Positions 37,419-46,342 of a stretch of DNA of 64,000 nucleotides are shown one piece after another. Position numbers and translations under genes: made by a program. Position 1 is the stretch's first letter; every line of letters starts with the position of its first letter. The DNA is taken from positions 1 to 64,000 of the forward strand of contig NZ_PZKN01000011.1 in the NCBI RefSeq assembly GCF_003046795.1, read 5' to 3'. The notes under the pieces were generated by a model, which saw only the letters and a list, made by a program, of their open reading frames with translations, was not told where the DNA came from and did no database searches. The DNA comes from Desulfonatronum sp. SC1. GTDB taxonomy: Bacteria > Desulfobacterota > Desulfovibrionia > Desulfovibrionales > Desulfonatronaceae.

Positions 37419-38121
37419 GATTGGGCGACATGATTTCGACGATCCTTTCAACGACTTGCCCAGGCGTCAAACCCGCCGTGTCGATGATCACGGCGTCGTC
37501 AGCGGGCTTGAGCGGGGCGATGGCCCGATTGCGGTCCTGATCGTCGCGTTGGCGCAGATTGGCGATCAGGGCGTCCAGATCCTCGTCGACGCCCATCTCT
37601 TTGAGTTGCAGCCAGCGCCTCCTGGCCCGCTCCTCGGGCGCAGCGTCCAGAAAAAATTTGTACCGGGCCTGGGGGAAGACCACGCTGCCCATGTCCCGCC
37701 CCTCGGCCACCAGGGAGGTTCCGGCCCCCAGACGTTGCTGGGCCTGCTTGAGAATCTCCCGCACCACGCCCACCTTGGCCAGATTCGAGGCCCACATCCC
37801 GACCTCCTCGCGCCGGATTTTCTCGCCCAGCGGCTCCCCATTCAGAAGCAACGCGGCCTCACCGCCTCGTCCTTGCAGGGCGAACTTGAGCCCAACCAGG
37901 CGATCCCCTAGGACGTCCTCGCTCCAGGTCCAGCTTTGCGCTCCCAGGCCCAGGGCAAAAGCCCGAAACATGGCCCCGCTGTCCAGATAGGCGATGCCCA
38001 GCCGATCGGCGACCATTCTGGCCACGGTGGTCTTGCCCGACCCGGCCGGTCCGTCCAGGGTGACGACCAAAGGCTGTTCAGAAATAACTTCAGATGACCG
38101 CGCGGGGTTTTGTTCAGCCAT
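37399..38121 (-). CDS. cmk: Cytidylate kinase
   Basis: 240 aa from ATG 38121, which overlaps the end of hisC by 8 bases. P-loop LDGPAGSGKTTVARMVA near residues 21-37, DSGAMFRAF, the GRDMGSVVFPQA substrate block and DAAPEERARRR. Phosphorylates CMP and dCMP. Tail-to-tail with a membrane protein gene, the two coding ends overlapping by 20 bases. Confidence 0.95.
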   Translation of the reverse strand: MAEQNPARSSEVISEQPLVVTLDGPAGSGKTTVARMVADRLGIAYLDSGAMFRAFALGLGAQSWTWSEDVLGDRLVGLKFALQGRGGEAALLLNGEPLGEKIRREEVGMWASNLAKVGVVREILKQAQQRLGAGTSLVAEGRDMGSVVFPQARYKFFLDAAPEERARRRWLQLKEMGVDEDLDALIANLRQRDDQDRNRAIAPLKPADDAVIIDTAGLTPGQVVERIVEIMSPNLIHPSG

Positions 38122-39226
38122 GGAGCACGGCCTCCAGTTCCCGGACGAAAATCCGGTTCTCCTCTTCCGTTCCAACGGTCACCCGCAGATAATCCTCCAT
38201 TCCGTAACTCTTCAGCGGCCGGATGATCACCCCTTGCTCCAGAAGTTTTTGAAAGACCTCCAGAGCGGACAAGGCACCTTCCCTTGGCTTGAACAGTAGA
38301 AAATTAGCCTGGGAAGGAAAGACGCGGCAACCAAGCCGGGCCAATTCCGTCGTCAGCCAAGCCCTTCCGACCTGGACGCAGTCCAAAGAGGCCTGGACGA
38401 AATGAACATCGCGCAAAGCGGCCAGACCGGCGATTTCCGCGAGGATGTTCACGCTGAAGGGCGGCTTGACCCGAATCAACGCATCCGCCAACCAGGGCGG
38501 CATGACCCCGTATCCCAGGCGTAACCCCGCCAGCCCGTACAGCTTGGAAAAGGTCCGCAGCACCACCACGTTGGGAAAATCGCGCAGCCGAGACAGCAGG
38601 GAGTAATGGTCCATGGGCGAGGCGAAATCCATGTAGGCTTCGTCCACCACCAGCAATGTCCGCGATGGGAGTCGGCGGGCAAGGATTTCCAGTTCCTGGA
38701 CCGGAGGGGCGTATCCCGTCGGATTGTCCGGGGTGGTCACGAAAACCAGGGCGGTTTGCTCGGTCGCCGTGTGCAGCAACTTGTCCCAGGGGAAGTGAAA
38801 ATTCTCGTCCAGGGGAACGGTTCGGATTTCCACGCCGCTGAGCTTGGCCAGCAGGCGATACATGCTGAAGCTGGGCTCGAAGATCAGGATGTGATCACGA
38901 CCCTGTCTGGCCGCGACCCGGATCAACAGGTCAATGATCTCGTCCGAACCATTGCCGGCCACGATCCATTCCTCCGGCTGCCCCAAATACGCCGCCAAGG
39001 CCGCCCGCAACTCCGGGCTGCCCGACCGGGGATACCTAAACACTCCGGCGGCGTGATCTTGCAAAGCCTTTTGAACCAACGGCGAAACACCCAGCGGATT
39101 CTCGTTGCTGGCCAGCTTGATGACCCGCCGCAAACCGTATTTCTCTCGGATCTCGTCAATGGAAAGCCCAGGAGCGTAGGGGCTGAAGTTCTGAATTTCA
39201 GGACGGAGGAAAGGTTGTTGATGCAC
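38114..39226 (-). CDS. hisC: Histidinol-phosphate aminotransferase
   Basis: 370 aa with a GTG start at 39226, seven bases after GAGG; ATGs further up add a non-homologous lead of 23 residues. Class I PLP aminotransferase with KLASNENPLG, TPDNPTGY, VDEAYMDF, the aldimine Lys in RTFSKLYGLAGLRLGYG, and a C-terminal LRVTVGTEEEN. Seventh step of histidine biosynthesis; may also use aromatic substrates. Overlaps cmk. Confidence 0.92.
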   Translation of the reverse strand: MHQQPFLRPEIQNFSPYAPGLSIDEIREKYGLRRVIKLASNENPLGVSPLVQKALQDHAAGVFRYPRSGSPELRAALAAYLGQPEEWIVAGNGSDEIIDLLIRVAARQGRDHILIFEPSFSMYRLLAKLSGVEIRTVPLDENFHFPWDKLLHTATEQTALVFVTTPDNPTGYAPPVQELEILARRLPSRTLLVVDEAYMDFASPMDHYSLLSRLRDFPNVVVLRTFSKLYGLAGLRLGYGVMPPWLADALIRVKPPFSVNILAEIAGLAALRDVHFVQASLDCVQVGRAWLTTELARLGCRVFPSQANFLLFKPREGALSALEVFQKLLEQGVIIRPLKSYGMEDYLRVTVGTEEENRIFVRELEAVLHG

Positions 39227-39385
39227 GATAAAGCCTCGTGTTCTTTCACGACAAAAGCCTTGAGAACAGGGAGACGCACATCTCCTCATTCCCAAGGCGA
39301 CAGGGGAACCGGATCTAGCCGGATGCGCTCACCACGGGATCAAGCCCAGCCGCTTTTCAGTATCTCTGCAGGCAACAAACATGGG

Positions 39386-41299
39386 TTACAATATGCTGGG
39401 TCGAATGAATATAAGCAGTTCTTCCTTTCTTTCTTCAGTGATCCTGCTCTTGAAAAGAGCCCCCAGGCCAGGAATGCTTGCCAACCCGGGCACGCGATTC
39501 TCACGCTGACCTTCCGCGGCCTTGAACACGCCGCCCAAAACGATTGTTTCCCCGTTATTGACGATCAACTTCGCCTCGGCGGACTTGGTGTCGATATTCT
39601 CCCCCATCGGTACGTCGTCCTTGACGACAAGATCGAGAATGAGCTGGTCGTCAGGGGTGATTTGCGGCGTGACGGAAAGTTCAAGAACCGCGTCTTCAAA
39701 ATCAGGCTGGGGATTGCCTGCTTCATCAAGCACGTTGACCCGCACACGGGTGCCTTGCTTGATCACCGCCCGCGAGTTGTTCAACGTTACAATGCGTGGG
39801 CTGGAGACGGTCCTGGATTCGCCTTGCAGCTCTCCGAGCTGCAACTGAACGTCCAGGGTGAACATATCCGGCCCAACGAGCTTGGAGATGAAGCCTCCGA
39901 TTCCAAATGTAGGAAGCATGGCGATGGGAGTATTGACCAGGTATCCGGTCTGTCCGACGCCGCCCTGGTTGATTGGGATTCCTCCGCCGGCCGCTCCGTA
40001 GACCCCTCGATAGTACTCCGTGGTGACGCCTTCGATGCCACCGCCCCAGCGGAGTCCAATGGCGCGTTGAAACTCGTCCGACGCATAAACGACCCTGGCC
40101 TCGATCATCACTTGTCGTTCGGGCTGGTCAAGTCTCTCGATGATTCCCTGAATCTGCCGGATTCGCAACGGAGAGTCTGTCAGGATCAGCGTGTTGGTCC
40201 GTGGGTCGAAGCTGAGCCTGCCCCTGTCGCTCAGAAAAGGTCGTGTCCTGGCGTCCATCTCCGCCGCGGTGGCGTAATTGATCTGAATGTAGGCCGTCTG
40301 CAACGGTTCCAGGCGTTCGATGGTTTCCTGGGCCTGCATGGCGGCCTCCCGGGCACGGCGGCGTTGTTCCCGTTCGCTTTCCAACTGCGGGGCCGTGCTG
40401 ATGCGCAGAATGTTCCCGCGGACCACCATTCCCAGATTGCGCTGGACAAGGACGAGGTCCAAAACTTGGTCCCAGGGTACGTTGTCCAGTTTCATGGAGA
40501 TCCGACCGCCGACTCCGGCGTCCAGGATCAGATTATACCCGGCAACCTCGCCGATGAGCCGCAGCACGTGCTCCACTTCGGCGTTCTGCATATCAATGGA
40601 AATCGGCGTCCCGACGTACTCTTCGCGCATGCCCGGAAACAGCGCTTCCTCCTCGGGAAAACGAGTTTCCAACGCATCCTGGACCGGACGCTCCCGGAAC
40701 TCCGAACGAGCCGTCGGCACGGCGGATGGTTTGTCGTCTTCCGCTTGGGCTTGGGCGTCCACGAAACGCAAGACCAGTCCTTCCGGCACTTTCTCGGGCT
40801 CGATGACTACCGGGCCGGTGGCTGTCAATATCAACTCCCCGCCGTCGTCCGTATTCCGCAGCAACCCTGTTTTCACCGGATGTCCGAAGGCGTGAAGCTG
40901 GTGCAGTCGGGCAGCCGCCGCCACTATAAAGACATCGGGAAACAGAATCCGAATTTGCCCCGGACGAGCCGAAACGGATCGCCACGTCAGTTCGCCGGTC
41001 GCTTCCAGACGGATGCCCACGACGTCGTCGGCCTGAAAAAACGACGCCTGGCGTATGCTGGGCCGTGAATCAACCGTCTTTGATTCTCCAATAAAATTCT
41101 CGCTCGGTTGCGTGGCCCTCGCCTCGGGCGACACTATTTCATCGGGCATGGGCTCCGGGGCGATTACCTCGGCACCGATGGAAGCGCTTCTAAAAATCGT
41201 CACCAGTACGAACGCGATCGCGCCGCAAAAGAGGAGCGGCAGTCGGTTCGTCCACCGTCTTCTCGTCCGAATCCTTATCGCACGCTGGGCGCTACCCAT
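39386..41299 (-). CDS. pilQ: Type IV pilus secretin PilQ
   Basis: 637 aa from ATG 41299, chosen because GGGAG lies six bases upstream and it overlaps the pilP stop by 8 bases. A signal anchor at ~20-45 is followed by an AMIN-like region (~110-190), a secretin N-domain (EYVGTPISIDMQNAEVEHVL to VVRGNILRIS, ~240-315), a second N-domain and the C-terminal secretin beta-domain with VTPQITPDDQ and VNNGETIVLGG. Forms the outer-membrane gate of the pilus. Last gene of pilMNOPQ. Confidence 0.94.
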   Translation of the reverse strand: MGSAQRAIRIRTRRRWTNRLPLLFCGAIAFVLVTIFRSASIGAEVIAPEPMPDEIVSPEARATQPSENFIGESKTVDSRPSIRQASFFQADDVVGIRLEATGELTWRSVSARPGQIRILFPDVFIVAAAARLHQLHAFGHPVKTGLLRNTDDGGELILTATGPVVIEPEKVPEGLVLRFVDAQAQAEDDKPSAVPTARSEFRERPVQDALETRFPEEEALFPGMREEYVGTPISIDMQNAEVEHVLRLIGEVAGYNLILDAGVGGRISMKLDNVPWDQVLDLVLVQRNLGMVVRGNILRISTAPQLESEREQRRRAREAAMQAQETIERLEPLQTAYIQINYATAAEMDARTRPFLSDRGRLSFDPRTNTLILTDSPLRIRQIQGIIERLDQPERQVMIEARVVYASDEFQRAIGLRWGGGIEGVTTEYYRGVYGAAGGGIPINQGGVGQTGYLVNTPIAMLPTFGIGGFISKLVGPDMFTLDVQLQLGELQGESRTVSSPRIVTLNNSRAVIKQGTRVRVNVLDEAGNPQPDFEDAVLELSVTPQITPDDQLILDLVVKDDVPMGENIDTKSAEAKLIVNNGETIVLGGVFKAAEGQRENRVPGLASIPGLGALFKSRITEERKEELLIFIRPSIL

Positions 41300-41927
41300 G
41301 GTCATCTCCCTCGCTTGGATGCAGCTTGAGGATCACTTCCCTGACCTGTTCGCGACCGGCGATGTCCAGGCCATATTCCTCGATGATCACCTCGTTAGCG
41401 GTGATCCGGCGGACTTTGCCGCCGTACCGTCCCACGCCCACTCCGGGCCGAAGCACGAATCCCTTGCCGTCGGGCATCTCAACCATGGCCAGAGCCTGGT
41501 CGGGACGATCCATGGCCCAGACGATACCGATCACCCGCAACTGGGTCGCCTCGACGCGCTCCAGCGGGGTCAACTCTCTGGCCGGGACCTGAGCCCGAAA
41601 CGCCTCTTCCGGCGGGGCCGGGCGGACGAACGGACGAAACGGATCCGGCTTGCCTACCGGGCGAAAGACGTAGCCGTCCGGGGTACGCAACCAGTCCGGA
41701 AGTTCCAGGGAGGTGCCCATGAACAGCTCCTTCACCCCATTGTCCTCCCCTTCGACCGACCAGCCGGTGCGTGGCGAAACGAGCTGAAAAAAAAGCATCA
41801 ACGCCAGAAAGAAGGACGGAAACAGTCCAGCGGAAAACAACAATAGGCCCATCAGGTTGCGTGGAAATCTCCTCCGCGCACCGGCTTGCCGGGTTGTTCG
41901 GGGTGCGTCCTGCTGCGTGGGCGTCAT
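41292..41927 (-). CDS. pilP: Type IV pilus assembly protein PilP-like
   Basis: 211 aa. A membrane helix at ~24-48 is followed by a periplasmic part with the PilP pattern DPFRPFVRP ... LRVIGIVWAMDRPDQALAMVEMPDGKGFVLRPGVGVGRYGGKV. Unlike PilP of Pseudomonas there is no lipobox; it is anchored by a helix. Links PilNO to the secretin. Lies 26 bases after pilO. Confidence 0.88.
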   Translation of the reverse strand: MTPTQQDAPRTTRQAGARRRFPRNLMGLLLFSAGLFPSFFLALMLFFQLVSPRTGWSVEGEDNGVKELFMGTSLELPDWLRTPDGYVFRPVGKPDPFRPFVRPAPPEEAFRAQVPARELTPLERVEATQLRVIGIVWAMDRPDQALAMVEMPDGKGFVLRPGVGVGRYGGKVRRITANEVIIEEYGLDIAGREQVREVILKLHPSEGDDHG

Positions 41928-41953
41928 GGAATCCCTCGGCGAAAAGCGCCGGA

Positions 41954-42595
41954 CTATCTGCGCCGCCTGGTTTGTTGCTGCTGGTTTTGCTGTTCCTGCG
42001 CGGCCTTGATTTCCCGCTCGGTCAGTGCCCTGTAGACCTGGATGGTGCTTTCGGCGTTCAGGATGATCGGGCCGGTCCCGGCCACGGCGGTGGGCTGCAA
42101 ACGAAGGCGATCCAGGCTGACCAGTCGATCCAGCCGGGCCATGCGGTCAAAAAAGGTGATCAGGTTATGGAACTCACCGCGCATGCGCAACTGGACCTCG
42201 CGGGAGGCGTAGAAATCGTGCTGAACCTCCCCGCCGGGTTGAAAGAGCATGAACTCGACACCCACGTCCATGCCCAGCCGCTCGATGGCGGCCAGAAGCC
42301 GTTCACGTTCCTGGGCGTCCTCGGGCAGCAGCATCTTGGCCAGGAGCAACTCGTACTCCCGGGCCTCCACTTCCTCCTCCAATTCCGGCAGCCTGACGGC
42401 CAGCCGGCGGTTGGCGGTGATGGAAGTTTCCAGATTCTGAATATCTTCTTGCAGAAAGGCCTTGCGCTCGAGTTTGGGCATGAGCGAAAAAAAGGCGTAG
42501 CCACCCAAAGCGACGACGATCAACAGGACGAGGATAGCCAGCTTGTGCAGCTTGCTCAGGTTCTCCAGTTGCTTGACCACTGTACGACTATCCAT
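41954..42595 (-). CDS. pilO: Type IV pilus inner-membrane platform protein PilO
   Basis: 213 aa. A cytoplasmic lead, one membrane helix (~17-36), a coiled-coil (LERKAFLQEDIQNLETSI...) and a ferredoxin-like periplasmic domain with MRGEFHNLITFFDRMARLDRLV. Partner of PilN. Overlaps pilN by 8 bases. Confidence 0.92.
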   Translation of the reverse strand: MDSRTVVKQLENLSKLHKLAILVLLIVVALGGYAFFSLMPKLERKAFLQEDIQNLETSITANRRLAVRLPELEEEVEAREYELLLAKMLLPEDAQERERLLAAIERLGMDVGVEFMLFQPGGEVQHDFYASREVQLRMRGEFHNLITFFDRMARLDRLVSLDRLRLQPTAVAGTGPIILNAESTIQVYRALTEREIKAAQEQQNQQQQTRRRR

Positions 42596-43172
42596 GATCG
42601 GCCCTCTCCAGGAAGTAGTCGGCCGGCGGAGGACCGAAGGATACCCGAAAATGAAACTCCACCAGCGACAGGCCCTGCACCTCCCGGCGTAAGGTCCGCT
42701 CCGTCACCACGCCGCGGACAAAGGCCGATGTCCGAAGGATTTCCACGTAGGCGGCAAAGGACTGGTTGTCCATGGCCACCCCCCGCAGCTGCAAAACCCC
42801 ATTCTTTTCCAGGTGGAAAGTCTCGAACCAAATCCGCTCTTCCGGCAGCAAGGAAATCAATGCGTCCACATAGCGCACCGGCAGGGTCTGGATGCTTCGG
42901 ATATCCGTGATGATCTGAATTTTCGACTCGATGGACTTCAGCTCGTTCTCCATCCGCCGGACCCGGGCCACCTCGGCCATCAAGGCCAGGTTCTCGGCTT
43001 CCCTGGCTTCATGAACGCGCTCCAGCTCCTGGACTTCGGAGCTGATCCACAGATGGGTCAATAAAATCACGCCCCCGACGAGTACGAAGGCCAGCACCAA
43101 AACGCCCAGGTCCAGGCGCAGGGTGGAAATCCGCGGCCGTTTCTCCGGGGGGAGGAGGTTGATGCGGATCAT
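42588..43172 (-). CDS. pilN: Type IV pilus inner-membrane platform protein PilN
   Basis: 194 aa with the PilN hallmark MIRINLLPPEKR at the N-terminus, which contacts PilM. A membrane helix at ~23-45, a coiled-coil and a periplasmic domain (LPEERIWFETFHLEKNGVLQLRGVA) follow. Overlaps pilM by 4 bases and pilO by 8. Confidence 0.94.
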   Translation of the reverse strand: MIRINLLPPEKRPRISTLRLDLGVLVLAFVLVGGVILLTHLWISSEVQELERVHEAREAENLALMAEVARVRRMENELKSIESKIQIITDIRSIQTLPVRYVDALISLLPEERIWFETFHLEKNGVLQLRGVAMDNQSFAAYVEILRTSAFVRGVVTERTLRREVQGLSLVEFHFRVSFGPPPADYFLERADHG

Positions 43173-44227
43173 GGAACCGCCTCCCGCAGGGCCAGCCCGG
43201 CGGCCACGGCGTATTGCGGCCCCACGGCGCGAAGATAGGCCGCGTCGAACTGGGTCGGGTCCGGCTCCAGCTTGCGCCAGGGATCGAGGTAGCGCACGTC
43301 CAATTCCAACTCTCGCCCCAGACGACCGGGCAGCCCGGCCAACAGGCTGCCTCCTCCGGACAGATATAGGGTTTCAGCGGGTTTGGCCTCCGGCACCGAA
43401 CCGAGATAAAATCCGATCAGGCGCCGCACCTCGCCCGCCCAGGAGACCACCGCATCTTCCAGTTCATCAACGACCACTGCCCGTTCCGTGGACGGCAAGT
43501 CCCCCGGACCGTTGATTTTCATTTTTTCGCACTCCGCCCTGGACCGGTTCAATAATTTCGCCAGCCGGTCGGTCAACTGAAGGCCTCCGAAACTCAATTC
43601 ACGGTGAAAGACCAACTGCTTGTTCCAGACCACGCAAAACACGCTCAATTGGCCGCCGATGTCCAAAATGTACTGGGGACGGTCGATCAGTTCCGGATAG
43701 TTGAATTCAAAACAGTTGTTCAGGGCGAAGGCGTCCACGTCCATCACCCGGACTTCCAGACCGGCCCGGGTCAGAATGCTCAGCCGCTCCTCCACTTCTC
43801 GCTTCTTGCTGGCCACCAAAAGCACGTCCACGGTCCCTTCCTTGACTCCGGGACCGAGATTTTGGTGGTCGATATACACGTCCTGCAGATCGAACGGGAT
43901 GTACTGCTTGGCTTCCTTGACCAGGAAACTCTCCATGTTCGTCGCAGCCTCGAAAGCCACGTTGACCTTCTTGACGATCACGGCATGTCCGGTCATGGCC
44001 GAGATCACGCCTTTCTCCCGAATGCCCAGATGACGCCACAGCTCGGCCAGCCGATCCGCCGCCTTCTCCCCCTTGTCCATGTCGCCGACGGCCAGGGGAA
44101 TGCGGCCGATCCGGCTCAGGACCGGCTTGCGACGACGCAAGCCCAGGGCGACGACCTTCATCCAACCGCTGCCCAGGTCCACTCCGGGAGGAGGACTTTT
44201 TTTGCGAAGCTCAATGGTTATAGCCAA
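43169..44227 (-). CDS. pilM: Type IV pilus actin-like protein PilM
   Basis: 352 aa actin/FtsA-like ATPase: GVDLGSGWMKVVAL (phosphate 1), KEAKQYIPFDLQDVYIDHQ, LDIGGQLSVFCVV (phosphate 2) and YLSGGGSLLAGLPG (adenosine). Cytoplasmic; binds PilN and passes the motor signal to the platform. First gene of the pil operon. The pilin, motor and prepilin-peptidase genes are not in this window. Confidence 0.94.
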   Translation of the reverse strand: MAITIELRKKSPPPGVDLGSGWMKVVALGLRRRKPVLSRIGRIPLAVGDMDKGEKAADRLAELWRHLGIREKGVISAMTGHAVIVKKVNVAFEAATNMESFLVKEAKQYIPFDLQDVYIDHQNLGPGVKEGTVDVLLVASKKREVEERLSILTRAGLEVRVMDVDAFALNNCFEFNYPELIDRPQYILDIGGQLSVFCVVWNKQLVFHRELSFGGLQLTDRLAKLLNRSRAECEKMKINGPGDLPSTERAVVVDELEDAVVSWAGEVRRLIGFYLGSVPEAKPAETLYLSGGGSLLAGLPGRLGRELELDVRYLDPWRKLEPDPTQFDAAYLRAVGPQYAVAAGLALREAVP

Positions 44228-44288
44228 TCCGAGCCCTCCGGATGTTCATGAGCGGCCACAAACGAAAACCGATTCCGCGCGATCATAA

Positions 44289-44747
44289 TTATTGGAAATT
44301 CACGGGACAGAAGGGCCGCAGGGTCAAAACGGGGCAATTGGCGCTTTTTACGACCTTCTCCGCCACCGAGCCGAACAGTATCCGATCGATCCCCTTGCGG
44401 CCATGGGTACCCATGATGACCATGTCCACGCTCTCCTCATCCGCGCACTTCACTATCTCTTCCGCCGCATACCCGCTGACCACGCGCCCGGTGACGTTGA
44501 CGTCCGGCAGGTACTGCGAAATAAAAGCCTCCATACTCTGTTCCGCCCCGGAGACGATTTCTCCGACAAAGGTTTCAATGGAGTTGGGCGGAACGTGAAA
44601 GCTGACGTACTGATTTAGCGACGGGGCCGAGTACAAGAGTATCACCTCCGCCCCAAAGGCCTTAGCCAAGGAATGCGCGTACCCCGCCACCATGGGGCTG
44701 ACTTCCGAAAAATCAATGGCGCAAAGAATCTTTTTCATGTCCACCAT
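44289..44747 (-). CDS. Universal stress protein (UspA family)
   Basis: 152 aa from ATG 44747, eight bases after GGAGG; ATGs 44753 and 44738 are alternatives. MKKILCAIDFSEVS start and the ATP-binding GTHGRKGIDRILFGSVAEKVV pattern (G-2x-G-9x-G-S/T) put it in the nucleotide-binding branch. Monocistronic. A possible sigma-70 promoter lies upstream. Confidence 0.9.
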   Translation of the reverse strand: MVDMKKILCAIDFSEVSPMVAGYAHSLAKAFGAEVILLYSAPSLNQYVSFHVPPNSIETFVGEIVSGAEQSMEAFISQYLPDVNVTGRVVSGYAAEEIVKCADEESVDMVIMGTHGRKGIDRILFGSVAEKVVKSANCPVLTLRPFCPVNFQ

Positions 44748-45131
44748 CGTCATATCCTCCCGCGGGTTGGGTGAAGAGCAACGACCTTGAAGCGAAAATC
44801 GGCGACAATCGCCGCTTCTTCAATGCCATGTGTTTATAGTTCTGCCAAAGTGTTAAACAAATTGCAAGGAGGGGAAGTGCCTCCCATCTTCCGAGTAAGC
44901 GAAGTTGATTCTCCAATCAATTGATTTTCCTGACCATCCATCAAGCGTTATCCCAAAACAGGCGACGACGCTGTTCCGGATGTGCTCTTTGAACTTGCTT
45001 CCCGAACCCGCTACCCGAGGCTGCTTTTCAGGCAAATGGGGGATGGCCCAAAGAAGAAAAAAACGGTAGAAGTCAAAACGCCTTCAAACAACATCTTGCT
45101 TTGACTTAGAACTATCGGGGATCGCCTCATC
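44748..45131. other. Divergent gene-free region with a possible usp promoter
   Basis: About 380 bases. On the minus strand TTGTTT (44855-44860) and TATAAA (44833-44838) are 16 bases apart, a plausible sigma-70 promoter about 85 bases before the usp start. I see nothing else firm. The stretch is AT-richer than the genes beside it. Confidence 0.4.
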
Positions 45132-45989
45132 ATGCGGTTAATCGATTATGAACACTATATAAAAAGCGAATCCACGGCTCGTCGCTATCTGCTGAAATTT
45201 TGCTGGAAAAACCACCAGCGTTTCTGCCCGCGCTGCCGGCAACGCAAGAACTACCCCTTGACCGACGGTCGACGTCGTTGCGCCCAGTGTTCCTACACCT
45301 ACCACGACTTCAGCGGACGCTGGATCAACAACTGCGACCTGAGCTGCAGGAACTGGCTGCGGATCATCAAGCTGTTCGAAATGGACCTGACCGTTCTGGC
45401 CATGAGCAAGGAAGTGGATCTGGCCTACAACACGGTGTACAAGGCCGTGACCACCATCCGTTGCGCCATCGCCGCCAGCGCCATCGACGCCAGAGACTTT
45501 TTCGGCCCGGAACGCAGCATCGAGCTGAAAACCTCCGGCAGGGTCCTGCGCGTCGTTCCGTCTTCCAAACTGGCCACGCCGGTCTTCGGAGTCATCGAAC
45601 ACTCCGGAGTGGCCTTCGTCGACCTCGTTCCGGGCCTGCGGCCTGAAACGGTATTCCATTTTCACCAGAGCTTCGGCCTGGAGTTGGGCCATTGGGGCAA
45701 GACCTATTACAGCGCCCCTTATCAACGCTACCATACCCTGCTTTTCTGTACCACAGCCCCTCCGCCCCGCTTTCTGGAATTCACCCTCCCTTCGCAAACG
45801 CCTTCCACCGGGCCTTCATCCGACTTCCTCACATACCTCCTAGACAAGATCCGCCGCTATCGCGGCCTCTCTCCGGAAAAATTCCCCCTGTACGTCAAGG
45901 AACTGGAGTTTCGCTACAACCATCGTAACGCGGACATCTTCACCGAAACCGCCGGGCTACTTTGCCGGCTTGTGCCAAAATTTGGGTAA
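45132..45989 (+). CDS. IS1595/ISXO2-like transposase derivative lacking an evident catalytic triad
   Basis: 285 aa. An N-terminal zinc ribbon (C32, C35, C50, C53) and a helical domain (RNWLRIIKLFEMDLTVLAMSKEV) match the lead of IS1595-type transposases. The C-terminal FRYNHRNADIF also matches. The catalytic region is odd: where family members have VEIDE the protein reads IELKT, and the strand before the second Asp reads LELGHWGKTYY with no TD. I see no terminal inverted repeats or target duplication. It could be a decayed transposase or a domesticated DNA-binding protein, here just upstream of the formate dehydrogenase operon. Confidence 0.7.
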   Translation: MRLIDYEHYIKSESTARRYLLKFCWKNHQRFCPRCRQRKNYPLTDGRRRCAQCSYTYHDFSGRWINNCDLSCRNWLRIIKLFEMDLTVLAMSKEVDLAYNTVYKAVTTIRCAIAASAIDARDFFGPERSIELKTSGRVLRVVPSSKLATPVFGVIEHSGVAFVDLVPGLRPETVFHFHQSFGLELGHWGKTYYSAPYQRYHTLLFCTTAPPPRFLEFTLPSQTPSTGPSSDFLTYLLDKIRRYRGLSPEKFPLYVKELEFRYNHRNADIFTETAGLLCRLVPKFG

Positions 45990-46075
45990 TCAGCTTTTTT
46001 ATTGACCGCTTTCGCGATTTCTCCCATGAGTGTGGTTAACGGATTGAATCTAGAAAAAAACCTATGGAGATCGTC

Positions 46076-46303
46076 ATGTCCCAACTCGCTTCCTTTGCGG
46101 CGAGCCTTCCCTTCGTCGGGCTCGGATTCCGAATCAGGCCGTTTGCGGTCCAGGTCCTGGACCGAATCCGGAAAACCGTGCTGTCGGCGTTTCGGAGCAT
46201 CCTGCTTGGGCGCCGTCCTGGAAGCGAGCGCGAGACGGACATCCCCCGGGCCTCTGGGTACGATCTGTTGGTTATGCAGGCACGAGAGATCCGCGGTCAG
46301 TGA
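46076..46303 (+). CDS. Possible small protein upstream of fdhA
   Basis: 75 aa from ATG 46076, six bases after GGAG. No homology recognised; basic residues in the middle, no clear membrane helix. It ends 39 bases before fdhA and runs the same way, so it may be part of the operon leader. An overlapping minus-strand frame is no better. Low confidence that it is expressed. Confidence 0.35.
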   Translation: MSQLASFAASLPFVGLGFRIRPFAVQVLDRIRKTVLSAFRSILLGRRPGSERETDIPRASGYDLLVMQAREIRGQ

Positions 46304-46342
46304 GTTTTTTTTCATCAACCGTCTTTAGACTAAGGAGGCCGT

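Noticed and set aside
38606-41068. 820-residue plus-strand frame opposite hisC and pilQ
   Set aside because: Spans two well-supported opposite-strand genes and matches no domain; a codon-bias artefact.
45914-46318. Minus-strand 134-residue frame overlapping the end of the transposase-like gene
   Set aside because: No ribosome site, no recognised fold, runs antisense to a better-supported gene.
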